A stretch of 64,000 bases of DNA. It comes from Elmis aenea (Eukaryota; Arthropoda; Insecta; Coleoptera; Elmidae). The translations under genes and the position numbers were made by a program. Below, piece by piece: positions 1 through 11,100 of this stretch; the first letter of the stretch is position 1; each line of letters opens with the position of its first letter. The notes under the pieces are model-generated. The model saw only the letters and a list, made by a program, of their open reading frames with translations, did not search any database and had not been told where the DNA came from. The DNA lies in the NCBI GenBank assembly GCA_947652605.1, contig OX393583.1, forward strand, positions 8,411,222-8,475,221, in the 5' to 3' direction.

Positions 1-232
1 AAAAGAAAACTATTTTTACGAGATAATGCAACCCAATTGGTAACGCCTCATATACAGAGAAATGACAAAAAGGGTTAACTGAACACCACATTGAAGCTGT
101 GAAGAATGTTGCAGGGCCGAGTCAACAAGTTTCAGTCCAAAAAACAAAGATGAATCTGTTGTAAAAAAAAAAAAACGGTGCCATATTTGCCCGTCGAAAA
201 TATCTAGAAACACAAAACAGTGTTGCAATTAA
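1..232 (+). pseudogene. piggyBac transposase C-terminus, frameshifted
   Basis: Frame 1 reads RDNATQLVTPHIQRND and stops at 76-78, resembling the conserved stretch just before the cysteine-rich tail of piggyBac/PGBD transposases. The tail itself is in another frame: from about 173 it reads KKRCHICPSKISRNTKQCC and stops at 230-232. That is the CxxC part of the cross-brace zinc motif that binds the element ends. A frameshift and shortened cysteine pattern mean it is dead. The catalytic aspartates would lie upstream, outside the window. Confidence 0.75.
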
Positions 233-605
233 TGCAATCAAAATGTCTGTTCGGAACATTCCAAAAAAGGCATTATTGGTGTCGTTTTAATAAATAATAA
301 TGTTTATTACATGTTATAAAATAACAATAAATAAACGTTTTTCTACTTTATTTTAATACAATATTGAAGATTTTCAGATGCGTGTTCATCGGACACTACT
401 GGGTAGTTACGTTATTTTTATCAAAATTGTTAAATTAGGAAAAACTTACTTTCTTTTAGAAAACTTTTGTAAGAGAATTTGAGAGATAAAACATAGGGGA
501 TAAATTAGACAAAGCGATTTCGCGATAAAATGAACAGTTTTGATTCTGTATGCAAATCAATTTGAAAATGTGTCCGTTGGACACTACTGGGCGGTCAAGG
601 GTTAA
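1..605 (+). mobile_element. piggyBac-like transposon, 3' end
   Basis: This is the right-hand part of a piggyBac-type element; its left part lies outside the window. The end of the transposase is readable at 1-232. The element ends at GGTCAAGGG, directly followed by TTAA at 602-605, the target site used by piggyBac elements, so the terminal repeat read inward starts CCCTTGACC. The 13-mer GGACACTACTGGG occurs at 391-403 and again at 579-591, a subterminal repeat pair as expected for transposase-binding sites. The left TTAA copy cannot be seen. Confidence 0.8.
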
Positions 606-1430
606 ATAATTATTAACGTCACATCAACCTAATATTCTTTTAAAATACATAACTGTTTTACATAAAATGTAAACCTTGCTTTAGCTTCAAACTTTATTTT
701 TATTACACATCCCTCATTAAACATTATAATTTAGCATATCAAATTTAATGTAGGTAACAAAGTTTATGGTTTTTGTCTTTAAAGATCGTTAAGTTATTAA
801 TTGCCTGTAGTTTTTTTAATGTCTATGCTTTTTATCACTAGTTTGTAGTAGCCAAAGGCGTTGAGTATACTAAATTTTTGAATAGCAAACTGCATATTTA
901 ATTTGACACCGGTTTAATTATAACATTTCGGGAAAGTTTGAGCTTAAAATTGACCCAATTGATATTATCGAAACACATCGTAGCATGTTCTGTCTAATTT
1001 TAATTACAATATTCACGTGTTTGTAAGAAGGCTTCGAGCATTTTTCTCCAAAAAAATCTTCGTTAACATTCTGTTGAAAGTTGACGAAAGAGATGCTTCT
1101 GGCACAGAAATATTTAAGAAGATGATGTAAGTTTTATTTTCACTTTCTAAAAAATTATTTAAAACGTAACGTTTTAGAGTATAAATATCTGACAATACAA
1201 ATATGTTTTGTTAAACATTGCTCATCTTGTTCACCCCAAGCTTTAGTTGTAAGTCTTTTTTTTCTTCCTCACTTTTTCTTTATTTTCTTTACATGTTAAA
1301 ACACTAAGGAAGTGAGGATAAGTAATTTTTATTTTATTGGTTCATAAATGGATTAACCCAAGAACATTTTCAAATTATGATTGTTTTACTATGTTCAAAA
1401 GCGTTTAAGTGCCTGTAAATGCAAGGGACG
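606..1430. other. AT-rich intergenic DNA
   Basis: Only short unrelated open frames and homopolymer tracts are present. I see no gene, clear repeat or terminal inverted repeat. Confidence 0.6.
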
Positions 1431-1439
1431 TTGAGGAGA

Positions 1440-1556
1440 TTCAGATTCTGTCAAGTCTAGTAAGACCGCAGCATCTCCTCCAGTACTCCATTTCCAGAGC
1501 TGTAATATTACTTTCTTCTCTTTTATAAGTTACTCATAGTTCAGCCCCGTATAGGG
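1440..1556 (-). pseudogene. LINE reverse transcriptase fragment
   Basis: On the minus strand this reads TLYGAEL, then (after an in-frame stop) VTYKREESNITALEMEYWRR and CCGLTRLDRI. That is the block after the RT palm/thumb of RTE-like non-LTR retrotransposons (consensus LYGSE.W......I...EM...R...G.TR.DR). It is only about 40 codons long. It is related to, but opposite in orientation from, the fragment at 2452-3100. Confidence 0.7.
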
Positions 1557-2450
1557 TTATACTCTCTATTACCTATTGATTTGTACATTGTACACAAATA
1601 AGAGAAAACTTCGACAATGACAAAAAAGCAGTAGTTGAAAATAGTAACGAATGTAGTTTTCTTCAGAATAAATTCATAACAGTACCATTTAGAGTTGAAA
1701 ATACAATAGAATCAATAATCTAAAATCATATTCCGTTTAGCACTTGTTTTCTAAAATATATATAAGTAACCTTTTATTTTAAATATTTATTTACAGAAAT
1801 ATTTTTTTTGTTACAGTTTCAATGTTTTTTTTATAAAATAAAAAATATGTATAACATCAATGTATGTACAATTTCTGTATACCTAATTACATATAAAAAT
1901 ATTATATTTATATAGTCGAGTACCTAACTAAGGAGATGAGCAAACAGGTGTTTCTTATAAGTATTAAATTTACATATAATATAGTTGACTAATTATTTAC
2001 AACGCCATTCTGAACACTAAGGTGTCTACTTGAGCAAGATTGTCTATTTAAGTGTCTACTACAGACTGCATATTCAATTCAAAAGACAAGGACCCAAAAC
2101 GACCTTTTTTTGAGCTTTCAAAAGATTAGGAAAGAGTCCTAATAATGAAAAACTTGCATTACAATAAACAGGTTAAATTTTTTCGAGTTAACCTGATTAG
2201 ATTTAAATTATTTTATTGAAAATTAACAAGTATATTGTTATATTAATTTATTGTAATTCCTTATAGAAAAATGGCTAACTTTTAAATATTTTTGTGATGT
2301 ATTTGGTAAAAATACTAGGTTTAAAGTTACAAGAATCTCTTAATAAAACTTTTGCGATACTTAATAAATTAGAAGATTGTTTTATTGATATAAAATTTCA
2401 TTAGTTTTTTTTAACATACGAAGTTATGGCGTATTATGGATTTTAACGAT
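1557..2450. other. AT-rich intergenic DNA
   Basis: Long A/T runs and no coding similarity. No feature supported. Confidence 0.5.
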
Positions 2451-2451
2451 A

Positions 2452-3100
2452 CTATTGCAGCAGAGACAAAGTACATAACATCACATTAGAAGGAGAAAAT
2501 GTAGAACAGTTTGATATTCAAAGAAACTGGGGGATGGCCAAAGGAATCAATAAAAGAACAGGAAGAGTTAAAAAAATATTTAACAGATTAAGAACATCAT
2601 TTTTTGGAAATGGAGAAATTGTGTAATGTACTAAAGTGGAAGTTGCCAAAAAGGTAGTACCCTAACACTTACATACGAAGTGAATCATAGGGACTCATAA
2701 ATAGAAGCAGATATTAATTAGAAAAAGGAGGATGCCGTAAGAAGATCGTGTAGAATATCTAGACTAGATAGAGTACCGAACACAACAATAATTAAAGAAT
2801 TAATCGGACTGAGGGAAACTATAATACAAGAAGCAGAAAGACGACAACTAGTTTGGTACGGACATGTAAGAAGGATGGCAGACCATCGACTGCTAAAAGT
2901 AACGCTTGACTAGATCCCTCCTGAAAGGAGAAAACGAGGCAGACCCAGTAAGACATGAAACAAGGGCATTCATCGAGCTATGAGCGAAAGACATCTGCAA
3001 GAGGACCAGTGGCAGGATAGGAAGGGGTGGAGGAAGTCTGAGGATCGGACAGCGCCGACAGACGCTATAGAACCGATTTATACATAGATACAAGAGTTTT
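2452..3100 (+). pseudogene. LINE RT C-terminal tail
   Basis: Broken plus-strand end of an RTE-like non-LTR retrotransposon. Around 2520-2625 one frame gives GINKRTGRVKKIFNRLRTSF, the region after the RT domain. From 2731 another frame gives RRSCRISRLDRVPNTTIIKE, then AERRQLVWYGHVRRMADHRL, then a stop inside the PPERRKRGRPSK segment. These are hallmarks of the LINE C-terminus (WYGHV.RM, GRP.K). Several frameshifts and stops make it non-functional. Its last 90 bases (2993-3083) recur almost unchanged at 59903-59980, which defines the 3' end of a family in this genome. Confidence 0.8.
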
Positions 3101-3532
3101 AAAACTAGTCGAAACATTCTTTAAAAGATATTCTTGTCGGAAATAAACAAGTTTTTTTTTTCAACAACTTTTATACAGGTTTATATTGCTTCGCATGCTT
3201 TTTTAATTAGTTTTTTAAATTTTGATGCCCGCAAAATTAATATCCTACTTCATTGAATTACTACGGTTCAAAAAAAGTTTAAGGAATAATATAATAGTGT
3301 AAATCTTTGTTTCTACAGAAAGGAAGTTAGTTTTCTTCTCTTAAGTTTTCGGTAAGATTTTTCAGAATTTTATTTTCGGGTCCCTTTCTCAACTGAAACA
3401 TTGTAAATAAAATAATAAGGGATGAAACGTATGCTAAGACTTCATTAACAAGTTTTAGGCCGAGCTAAAATCTAATAGTTCTTTGATAACTTAAAACCAC
3501 CAGCAACTACGATTACAGCTTTTGCACATGTC
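3101..3532. other. AT-rich spacer, no gene seen
   Basis: This lies downstream of the LINE tail and upstream of the MITE. It has no supported coding or structural feature. Confidence 0.5.
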
Positions 3533-3715
3533 CCACCAACCATGGGCGTCCGCAGAAATGTATCGAGGGGGAGGCAAAACTTGCAAAAGTATGCATTAAA
3601 ATATTAACGAACTTTTAGCTTGACCCTCTTTCATTTGGTCATTAATGGAGTACTCGATTCCAGGGAGGGCCAAGTGCCCCGTTTGCCCTTCCCTGTGGAC
3701 GCCCATGCCACCAAC
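3533..3715. mobile_element. hAT-type MITE with 8-bp duplication
   Basis: A 167-bp element (3541-3707) is bounded by CATGGGCGTCCGCAG and its inverse CTGTGGACGCCCATG. It is flanked on both sides by the exact 8-mer CCACCAAC (3533-3540 and 3708-3715). An 8-bp duplication is the hallmark of hAT transposition. A second member of the family is at 35802-35978. It sits about 120 bp past the stop codon of the GMC gene and may lie in its 3' UTR. Confidence 0.85.
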
Positions 3716-3836
3716 AGAACTGCTAGGAAAGTCATTAAATAATACAACACGGAAACTCCACATAACTGACTTAGAAAAAATTGTTGCTAATACTTCTCGT
3801 ACAATCAATTTACAGTGCTTGCCTTAAGAGTTCTCA

Positions 3837-5194
3837 TCATCTATCCTCGCCTGTTTGATTATTGTAGTAAACGACCCGTTGATACGTTTCTAGTTTATCG
3901 GCGTTCCTCTTTTTTCTCACGCCAGTACTCATCCATTCCTGTTTGATTAGATCGGCGCCTTTTTCTCCTATCATGATGACGGGAGCGTTGATGTTGCCGT
4001 TCGTTATCTTCGGCATAATGGACGCGTCTATCACCCTAAGACCGCTCACACCGTAAACTCTCAAGCGGGGGTCCACGACGGCCATGGGATCCGTCGGAGG
4101 CCCCATCTTGGCGGTGCACGAATAGTGATAAATCGAGAGTGTGTACTGCCTCATTGCACAGTCCCAGTACTCGTCCGTTAGCAAAGGAATGTGCTTGCAG
4201 TTCGGGAATGGAATCGTGTGAAATCGTGTTCCGAACCGCCTCATGGCCGCGGTGTCGGCAAAAGCCATGGCAGCTTTGATTCCTTCTCTCATAACCCGTA
4301 CATCATCCGGGTGCGTCAGGTAGTTATGATACAGTAAGGGATATTGTAGCGGATTTTTTGACTGGAGCAGGATTTCACCGGTGCATGTGGGCCGTAGCAC
4401 CTTTGGCCAAACGCTGAAGACATCCCTGTTGTCGATGCTTCTGAAGACTTCGTTATAGAACTCGTCGGAAACTCCATGCGCCCTTTTGACCTGCGTCCCA
4501 CCATCACCATTGATCGACGTACTTAGTATCATGAACTCTATATCAGGATAATCATCGGTTTGGTTGGCGTATTTAGTGGAAATGAAGGCGGCGACCTCCA
4601 AGCCGACGTTTGAAGTGAGCGGACCGTCCTCCGTGACGGCGTATCTCAACGCGGAATTAATATTGAAGACGCGATTCTGCACGAAGCTGACGGGCGGGTC
4701 TATCAAAAACGTCAAGCCTCCGGCCGCGATGTGGTCCTGCAAGTTTTTCCCAACGCCCGGCGAGTCGTGCACGACGGGTATCCCGAACTGCTGAAGATGC
4801 GCCGCCGGTCCAATACCACTCAACATCAGCAATTGCGGGGTGTTGATGGCTCCGGCTGATAGTATCACTTCCTTTCTGGCTCGCACGGTCTGGTAACGGC
4901 CGTCCTTGATGAACTGGACTCCGTACGCGTGGCTCGTTTCGGGGTTAATGAGTATTTTCGTGACGTGTGTCAGGATCGAGATGTGGAGGTTTTTGCGGAG
5001 ACGTATGGGGCGGAGGAATGCTTTGGCCGTGCTGCAGCGCGTTCCTCGTCTCATGGTGTACTGGAACAGGGCGAATCCGGTTTGTTGGGGTCCGTTCACG
5101 TCGACTATGTCATAGCCCATTTCCTGGCCTGCTTGCAGGAACGCGATTCCCAAGGGGGTGTTGTATGGAGCGTCTTGTACTGTTAATGGACCAC
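3837..5194 (-). CDS. GMC oxidoreductase exon 3 and stop
   Basis: Encodes residues 201-651 without interruption: GMC signature 2, the substrate-binding region (about 340-540) and the C-terminal catalytic His/Asn region. The acceptor is ATTTACAG|GTGG. The open frame runs past the acceptor into intron sequence, but the family match begins at GGPLTV. The stop is TGA at 3839-3837. The last ~35 residues ([20 protein letters not shown] and on) are a polar tail beyond the usual GMC core. Confidence 0.93.
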
Positions 5195-8100
5195 CTGTAA
5201 ATAATTGTGTATTAAAATTTTGTTTTTTTTTGTTGCAGGTATGTTCCAACAATGATAGACTACATTTGCCTTCCTTGCTCTTCTAAACAAGAAGTTTACC
5301 ATGGTAAAAGATGTAGCGGTAAGCATTTAAATTGCTTTGTTTAATTAGAAAAATTGAGTAATCTACTGTTTTAGCGTCCCTTGTTATTATACCAAGGCAC
5401 GCGTTTTTTTTGTTTTTGTTTGTTTCAATAGCCACTTTGCTCAATACAGCATTCATTCAAAATAACTTTTACTGGCCTCTAGCCCGGCCCTTATTTATTA
5501 ATCTAAGCAGAGTGCTTATAAAGATGTTTGGGGTAGCAATGATTAAAAGTAGGTCTTGTAACAAGGGACGCAGTAGATAACCAAAGACTGCAAAGAGAGG
5601 TTGCTGCCCGTCTAGTAAGGTAGCATTAAAAATCTTTTCTGGCCTCTAGCCGGGTCCTCTTTTATTAATTTAAACAGAGTGCCCATAGAGATGTTTGGGG
5701 TAGCAATGATTAAAAGTTGGTCTTGTAACAAGGGACGCAGTAAATAACCAAAGTGTAAAGAGAGGTTGCTGTCCGTATTGTGGGGTAGCATTAAAAATAA
5801 CTGTTCTAGCCTCTAGGCAGGCCCTCTTTTATTAATTTAAACAGAGTGCCCATATTGATGTTTGGGGTAGCAATGATTACAAGTTGGTCTTGTAACAAGG
5901 GACGCAGCAGATAACCAAAAACTGTATTTAGAAGTTGCTGCCCGTGTAGTAGAAAAGAGTAGCATTAAAAATAACGTTAACAGGCCTCTCACCCGGCCCT
6001 TATTTTTTATTCTAAACAGAGTGCCCATAGAGATGTTTGGGGTAGCAATGATTAAAAGTTTATCTTGTAACAAGGGACGCAGTAGATAACCAAAACTGTA
6101 TTGAGAGGTTGCTGTCCATATAGTAGATACTTTGGATTGCACTTTGAACGCATGTTAAATTTAGATTCAATAGTAAAAGTAATTGAAAAATCATGAATTA
6201 GTATGTAATTTGAAAAATATCTTAAATTATTTAGGTTTCTTTGTGTTTAATTAAGTACAGCTAGTTTATTTATGTGACGTTTTGTTTTGTTTTCCAATGG
6301 CCACTTTGATTAAACTTAACAAATACAATAATATTGCTATAACTTGATTATTTTTAAAAATAAACCTAAAAACCCATACATCAATGAAACGATAGAGAAA
6401 ATCTCTTTTTAATGGTGTCATAGCCAACTACGACCCGTATTTAAAATAAGAAAGTTGATGTTAAAATAACAAAAACAAATGAAGATAGGTAAAATTGATT
6501 AACTAATTTCAATTCTACGCAAAAACGTGTCCAAATAATGTCGAAAAATATTTTGGGTATGATTTCAAACAAGCAGGTTACAAGCAAAAATCGAAAACGT
6601 CATTTTTTTGTTTTTTACGCATGGCGCAAAAACTAAATTTTTTTCAAGATTTTTTTTTCATAGAATAGTTGCTCTTAAATCATACATCACTCTCATCCAT
6701 TTAACCAACTCTGTATCTCTTACCGTTTACGAGATCCACATGTTGTTCACGTTAACTGGGATACCCTGTATTTGGTTTTTTGGAATAATTTAATGAAAAT
6801 TTATAAATTTGCGAAAAGAAAGCATCTGAAGGCATATCAAAAAATCAATACGACCTTTTAACTGTATGCATTCCAGGCCATGAAAATATTAATTCTTGTT
6901 AATGTACTTTAAAAGCAAAGCAAATCTTAAGGAATATAAAAAATTCGAATAATAATTTGTTATTTGAAATTAGTCTAAAGTTTGCCCATTCAATCGTCTT
7001 TGTTGGCCTTTAAGTTCCAGATATTCTGTTTACTGTCAAGTTGTTTTAAACAGACCGAAAGAAATTATTTATTTATTTTTTTCACTAACCATTTTTGATT
7101 AATTTGTCTTAAGTTATATGCACATTAATACAAAATTAGTATTCTGTGCAATATCCTGCTAATTATCACTCACCAACGCCGTGATATTTAGTGTTTCTTG
7201 CCAAATATGGATTTCTCTGGTCTTCGCTCTTTATAAAATAAGGCAGTACATCATCGTAACCCCATCCTTCGTTCCCAAGCTCTCTCCAATGGTCGTAATC
7301 TCTTTTGTTACCTCTCACGTAAATCATGGTGTTCAGCACACTGGATCCTCCTAAAACTTTGCCTCGCGTCCAGCTGCATCGTTTGTCAACCATTGCTTGA
7401 CATGCTGATGGCTGTGGTTGAGTTCTAAAAAAGATAAAACGGAATAAAAATCGGAACATAACTGAAGAAGCACTTGTTGAGCTGCAGATAAAATGTTTGA
7501 ACATAGAATATCTGAAATTTCCGAGACCATTTGATAATAAGTCTCTTACACTCGGTCAACTGTACAGCTTAAATCACTTAACATGACAAAAGGATACCTA
7601 GTATCTCGAAAATGGTTGGTGTTAAAAAAATCTAAAATAACAGTTACGTTCTCCATTAAAAAGTACATTAAGAAAGTACAAATACAATTGATCTAATGTT
7701 TAGGACAAAAAAGTTATGAGAAAAAAGAAATTTCACATATTCATATTTTTTGCTATAACAGCTGAAGCACGAGGAATTTTGTAATTGATAGGTGCTCCTC
7801 TCATACTAAGGAATAATTCATCTAATTTAAACAAACCTGTATCTCTTATAATAAGCAAGATCCCCATGCTGAAAATGTAATCTGGTACACTGTATAAAGT
7901 TTGTTAGGGTTATTTCTAAAAGCAAATGAGTCACGAGGTAATAATAATCTGTGGATCTATGGGATTCTCTTAAAATATTAATACCCGAAACCGTCTATTT
8001 CTGCGCCCCAAAGAAATGTGGTTGAGGCTCAGTTTGAGATCATTTTGATTAATTTAAGAACTAAATGCAACATGATGTGATCGGACTTTAACACTTTCCT

Positions 8101-11100
8101 AAGATATATAGATTTTTTTAGTCTTATTTCGAGGTGTATTGCAATATTAAATTTTGATTCCTGATAGGATAAACTGCCTTTGTTTGATGATAAGGACCAT
8201 AACTGTTTGTTATATCTTGTTATACCATAGAAAAACGTTCTATTTGAAATAGATAAATTTTCTGATGCGATTGATATTATAGGAGTGGTACTAAATAGAA
8301 TCTGAAATTAATTAGAGGTTTTAGCTTGGATTTTAGCCATTTACGTGTGAATAGAAACTTGTTTTTTTACACAGGTGATAATTGGGTTGCGTATATCAAC
8401 CTGCCTAAAAGCCTATTTCAATGCAAAAAAACAAACTGTGCTTCTCAGAAAATTGCTAGAAAATTAACTTTCAATTGCCCTAGGTAAGAAAATCCCCATT
8501 TTTTAATTGGAACTGTATCTGTTCAGGAAATCTTTCGCGATTATAATTTTTTTCGTCATTGTCCACCCATCGCCTTACTAATTAATTTTGCAACTGAATA
8601 GGCTTAGTCCTTAGTGGGTAGTGGTTAATATGTCAAAGAAAATTTGTTTGTTAATTGCTAAAGAAACATTGTCTTAATTAATTTTAATTCACGCTAAATT
8701 ATCTTTGTTGTCACTGCTAGATATAGGTATTAGGTTTTCTAAACTTGCATAACTGTTTGTTTTTCGAATAGAAAAGCTTGTACGATATTTGCGCTTTCAA
8801 TTTCTGTAAGACTTTCAGTTTAACCAAAGCGTATTGTATAACAGACCTCCATGAACAAGTTTATCAAAAATCTTTGAAAATGCAAAATATTATTGTTGAT
8901 AGCGTTGGTATTTATTTTTTGGATATTTTGTAAGAGGTTTATCTAATAAATTTGCCTCTTTAAAACACACGAGTTGAGTAACTTTGATCGTTTTTGGATT
9001 AATATGCATATTACTCTTGTACTGCAATTAACAAATTTTTGAATGTACTTTCCAAACGTCAGAGATGTAAATACTTTGGAAGTAAATAAATGTGTTCAAA
9101 ATTTTACAATCTTGACTTTCACAATTAACGTGGTTTTGTCCCTTATTTCATGGCGTAACTAAATTATTTGCTGGTTTGAAGTTATTTTTTATTGCCAATA
9201 GATTTCTGTTTATGAAAAGATTTTTGTAATTGCAGCTTTAATAATTCTTGGTATTCTTATTTAAAAAAATACGTATTGTATTAAAAAATAAGTACACAAA
9301 TTAATTATGCTTCTAAAATGTTTTTTTTGTAACTATTATTGGCTCAAATTATTATTTAATAATGCTGTTAGTATTTTTCATCAAGTACCAAACATATAAC
9401 ACAATTATCTCACAATGTGTTACAATTTTGAAACTGAATGATTGCTACAATACAATACAGGGTGTCCCAAAAGTCATTATCTGTTTTGTTGAATTTAAGT
9501 GTGTTTTATAAAATGTTTATTCTGGTACAATGGTTAAATATTGTTCAACGTTAGGTATATTTAAAAAAAAAAGTACATATTTATAAATAAATTGCATTTT
9601 TTTATTTACGTTTCCGACATACATTTTTGATTATGAAAATGCAACGACGGGTTTATGTGGTAACATGCTGCATGAAAAGCATGAAGAAATTAGAGAAAAT
9701 AAAGAAATAATGAAGTAAAAATTTTGCTTTTTTAATTATATTAATTTGTATCAAAATGAACATCCCCACCAAAATTAAAAATTTTCAAAAGCACTTGAAT
9801 TTTACCAAATTTTGGACTAAACTTAAAAAAAAAAACTGAAATTCCCGTGAGTTTAAAACTAACGTTAAAAAATTGTTTCCAAAAGATTGTAACTTTATCG
9901 ATTTAGCAAGAAAAAATTGGTTGGCTTTTTCAATCGATGCATTACTTAACAGGATGTCCAAAAGTTTTATTTTTTTAATACAACTTTAGACCACTAACAC
10001 TCGTTTCTTTCAAATACAATGCACAAACTTTTTTTCATATTCTAATGCAAAATTAGATTCTGCTTTGATCTGTATTAGCATTCCTATCCTATGTGTGTTG
10101 AATTAGAGATATCCTCATTTGACTGTAATGACCAGACAGAAATTTCAATTAATAGAATCAATTTTTTTGCTATTTAGAAGAGTGAAATCTGCTAGTATTC
10201 GACCTAAGCGTGTGACAAATAATGAAACTAATGAAGTTAACATCCCGGGATATTTTAATGACCATTTCGGCGGTCAATTCGATCGGCAGCGCAAGACTTG
10301 GGTTTAACATACTATGCTGTCCAAGCTATATTAAAAAAGCACAAAATTCACAACTATTCGTTCGCACTTTCAATAATCTTGTGATATTGTCCATAAATGT
10401 AAAATAACTTCAAAATATCCGTGTTTGGATACTCTTGATATTCCATTTTCATGGATGCTTCAGACAAACGCTATAAAAGTGGTCAATAGTTTATTTATTA
10501 TTGGCATTCGTTGTCATTTCCAAGGCTTACTATTTAAAAAAGTTACAGTTTTCTCATAACTTCATCAAACATTCTTAATAACTCGAAAATTATTGCAGAT
10601 AGATATAGGAAACGCTAATACAGATTAATGCAGAATGTAATTTTGCATTAGAAAATGAAAAATAAAGTTTGGGCATTGTATTAGAAAATAAAAACGAGTT
10701 TTAGTGGTCTAAAGCTGTATTAAAAGAAAATTAAATTTTGGACACCCTGTAAGTAATTCATCGATTGCAAAAATTCCAGTATGAACTCCAAGGTTTTTTC
10801 TATGCATAGTCCAAACTTGAGCGTTTTCGCTTCAAAAAGGGCGGTGGTGGATAATATTAAGCATTACGATGAAAATTTAAAAAAAAATCAAAAAGGTCCA
10901 AAAATCTAAAAAACTACTGCACTTAGGTATAAGGAATGCTATTAAAAGTTCCTTGCAAATAACGTGTAAAATCAAAAAATGCAATAAAAAATAGACCATT
11001 GTATTTGAAATAAGAAAGTAGACGTCGACTTCCGGTATTTCCGGAAGTGTCGACATCTTGAAAATATTTTCATTAAACAGATCATATGCCATTATGGTCA

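Larger units (their letters stand above)
5195..7173 (-). other. Intron 2 of the GMC gene
   Basis: A 1,979-bp GT-AG intron. It carries a four-copy tandem repeat (about 5473-6130) and the right end of a mariner-type MITE (to 6766). A short motif near 5359-5385 is the inverse of the repeat-unit motif AACAAGGGACGCAGTAGAT, interrupted by a few bases. No other gene seen. Confidence 0.85.

Noticed and set aside
4316..5200. Short frames on both strands inside GMC exon 3
   Set aside because: Shadows of the real exon, which carries the conserved motifs.
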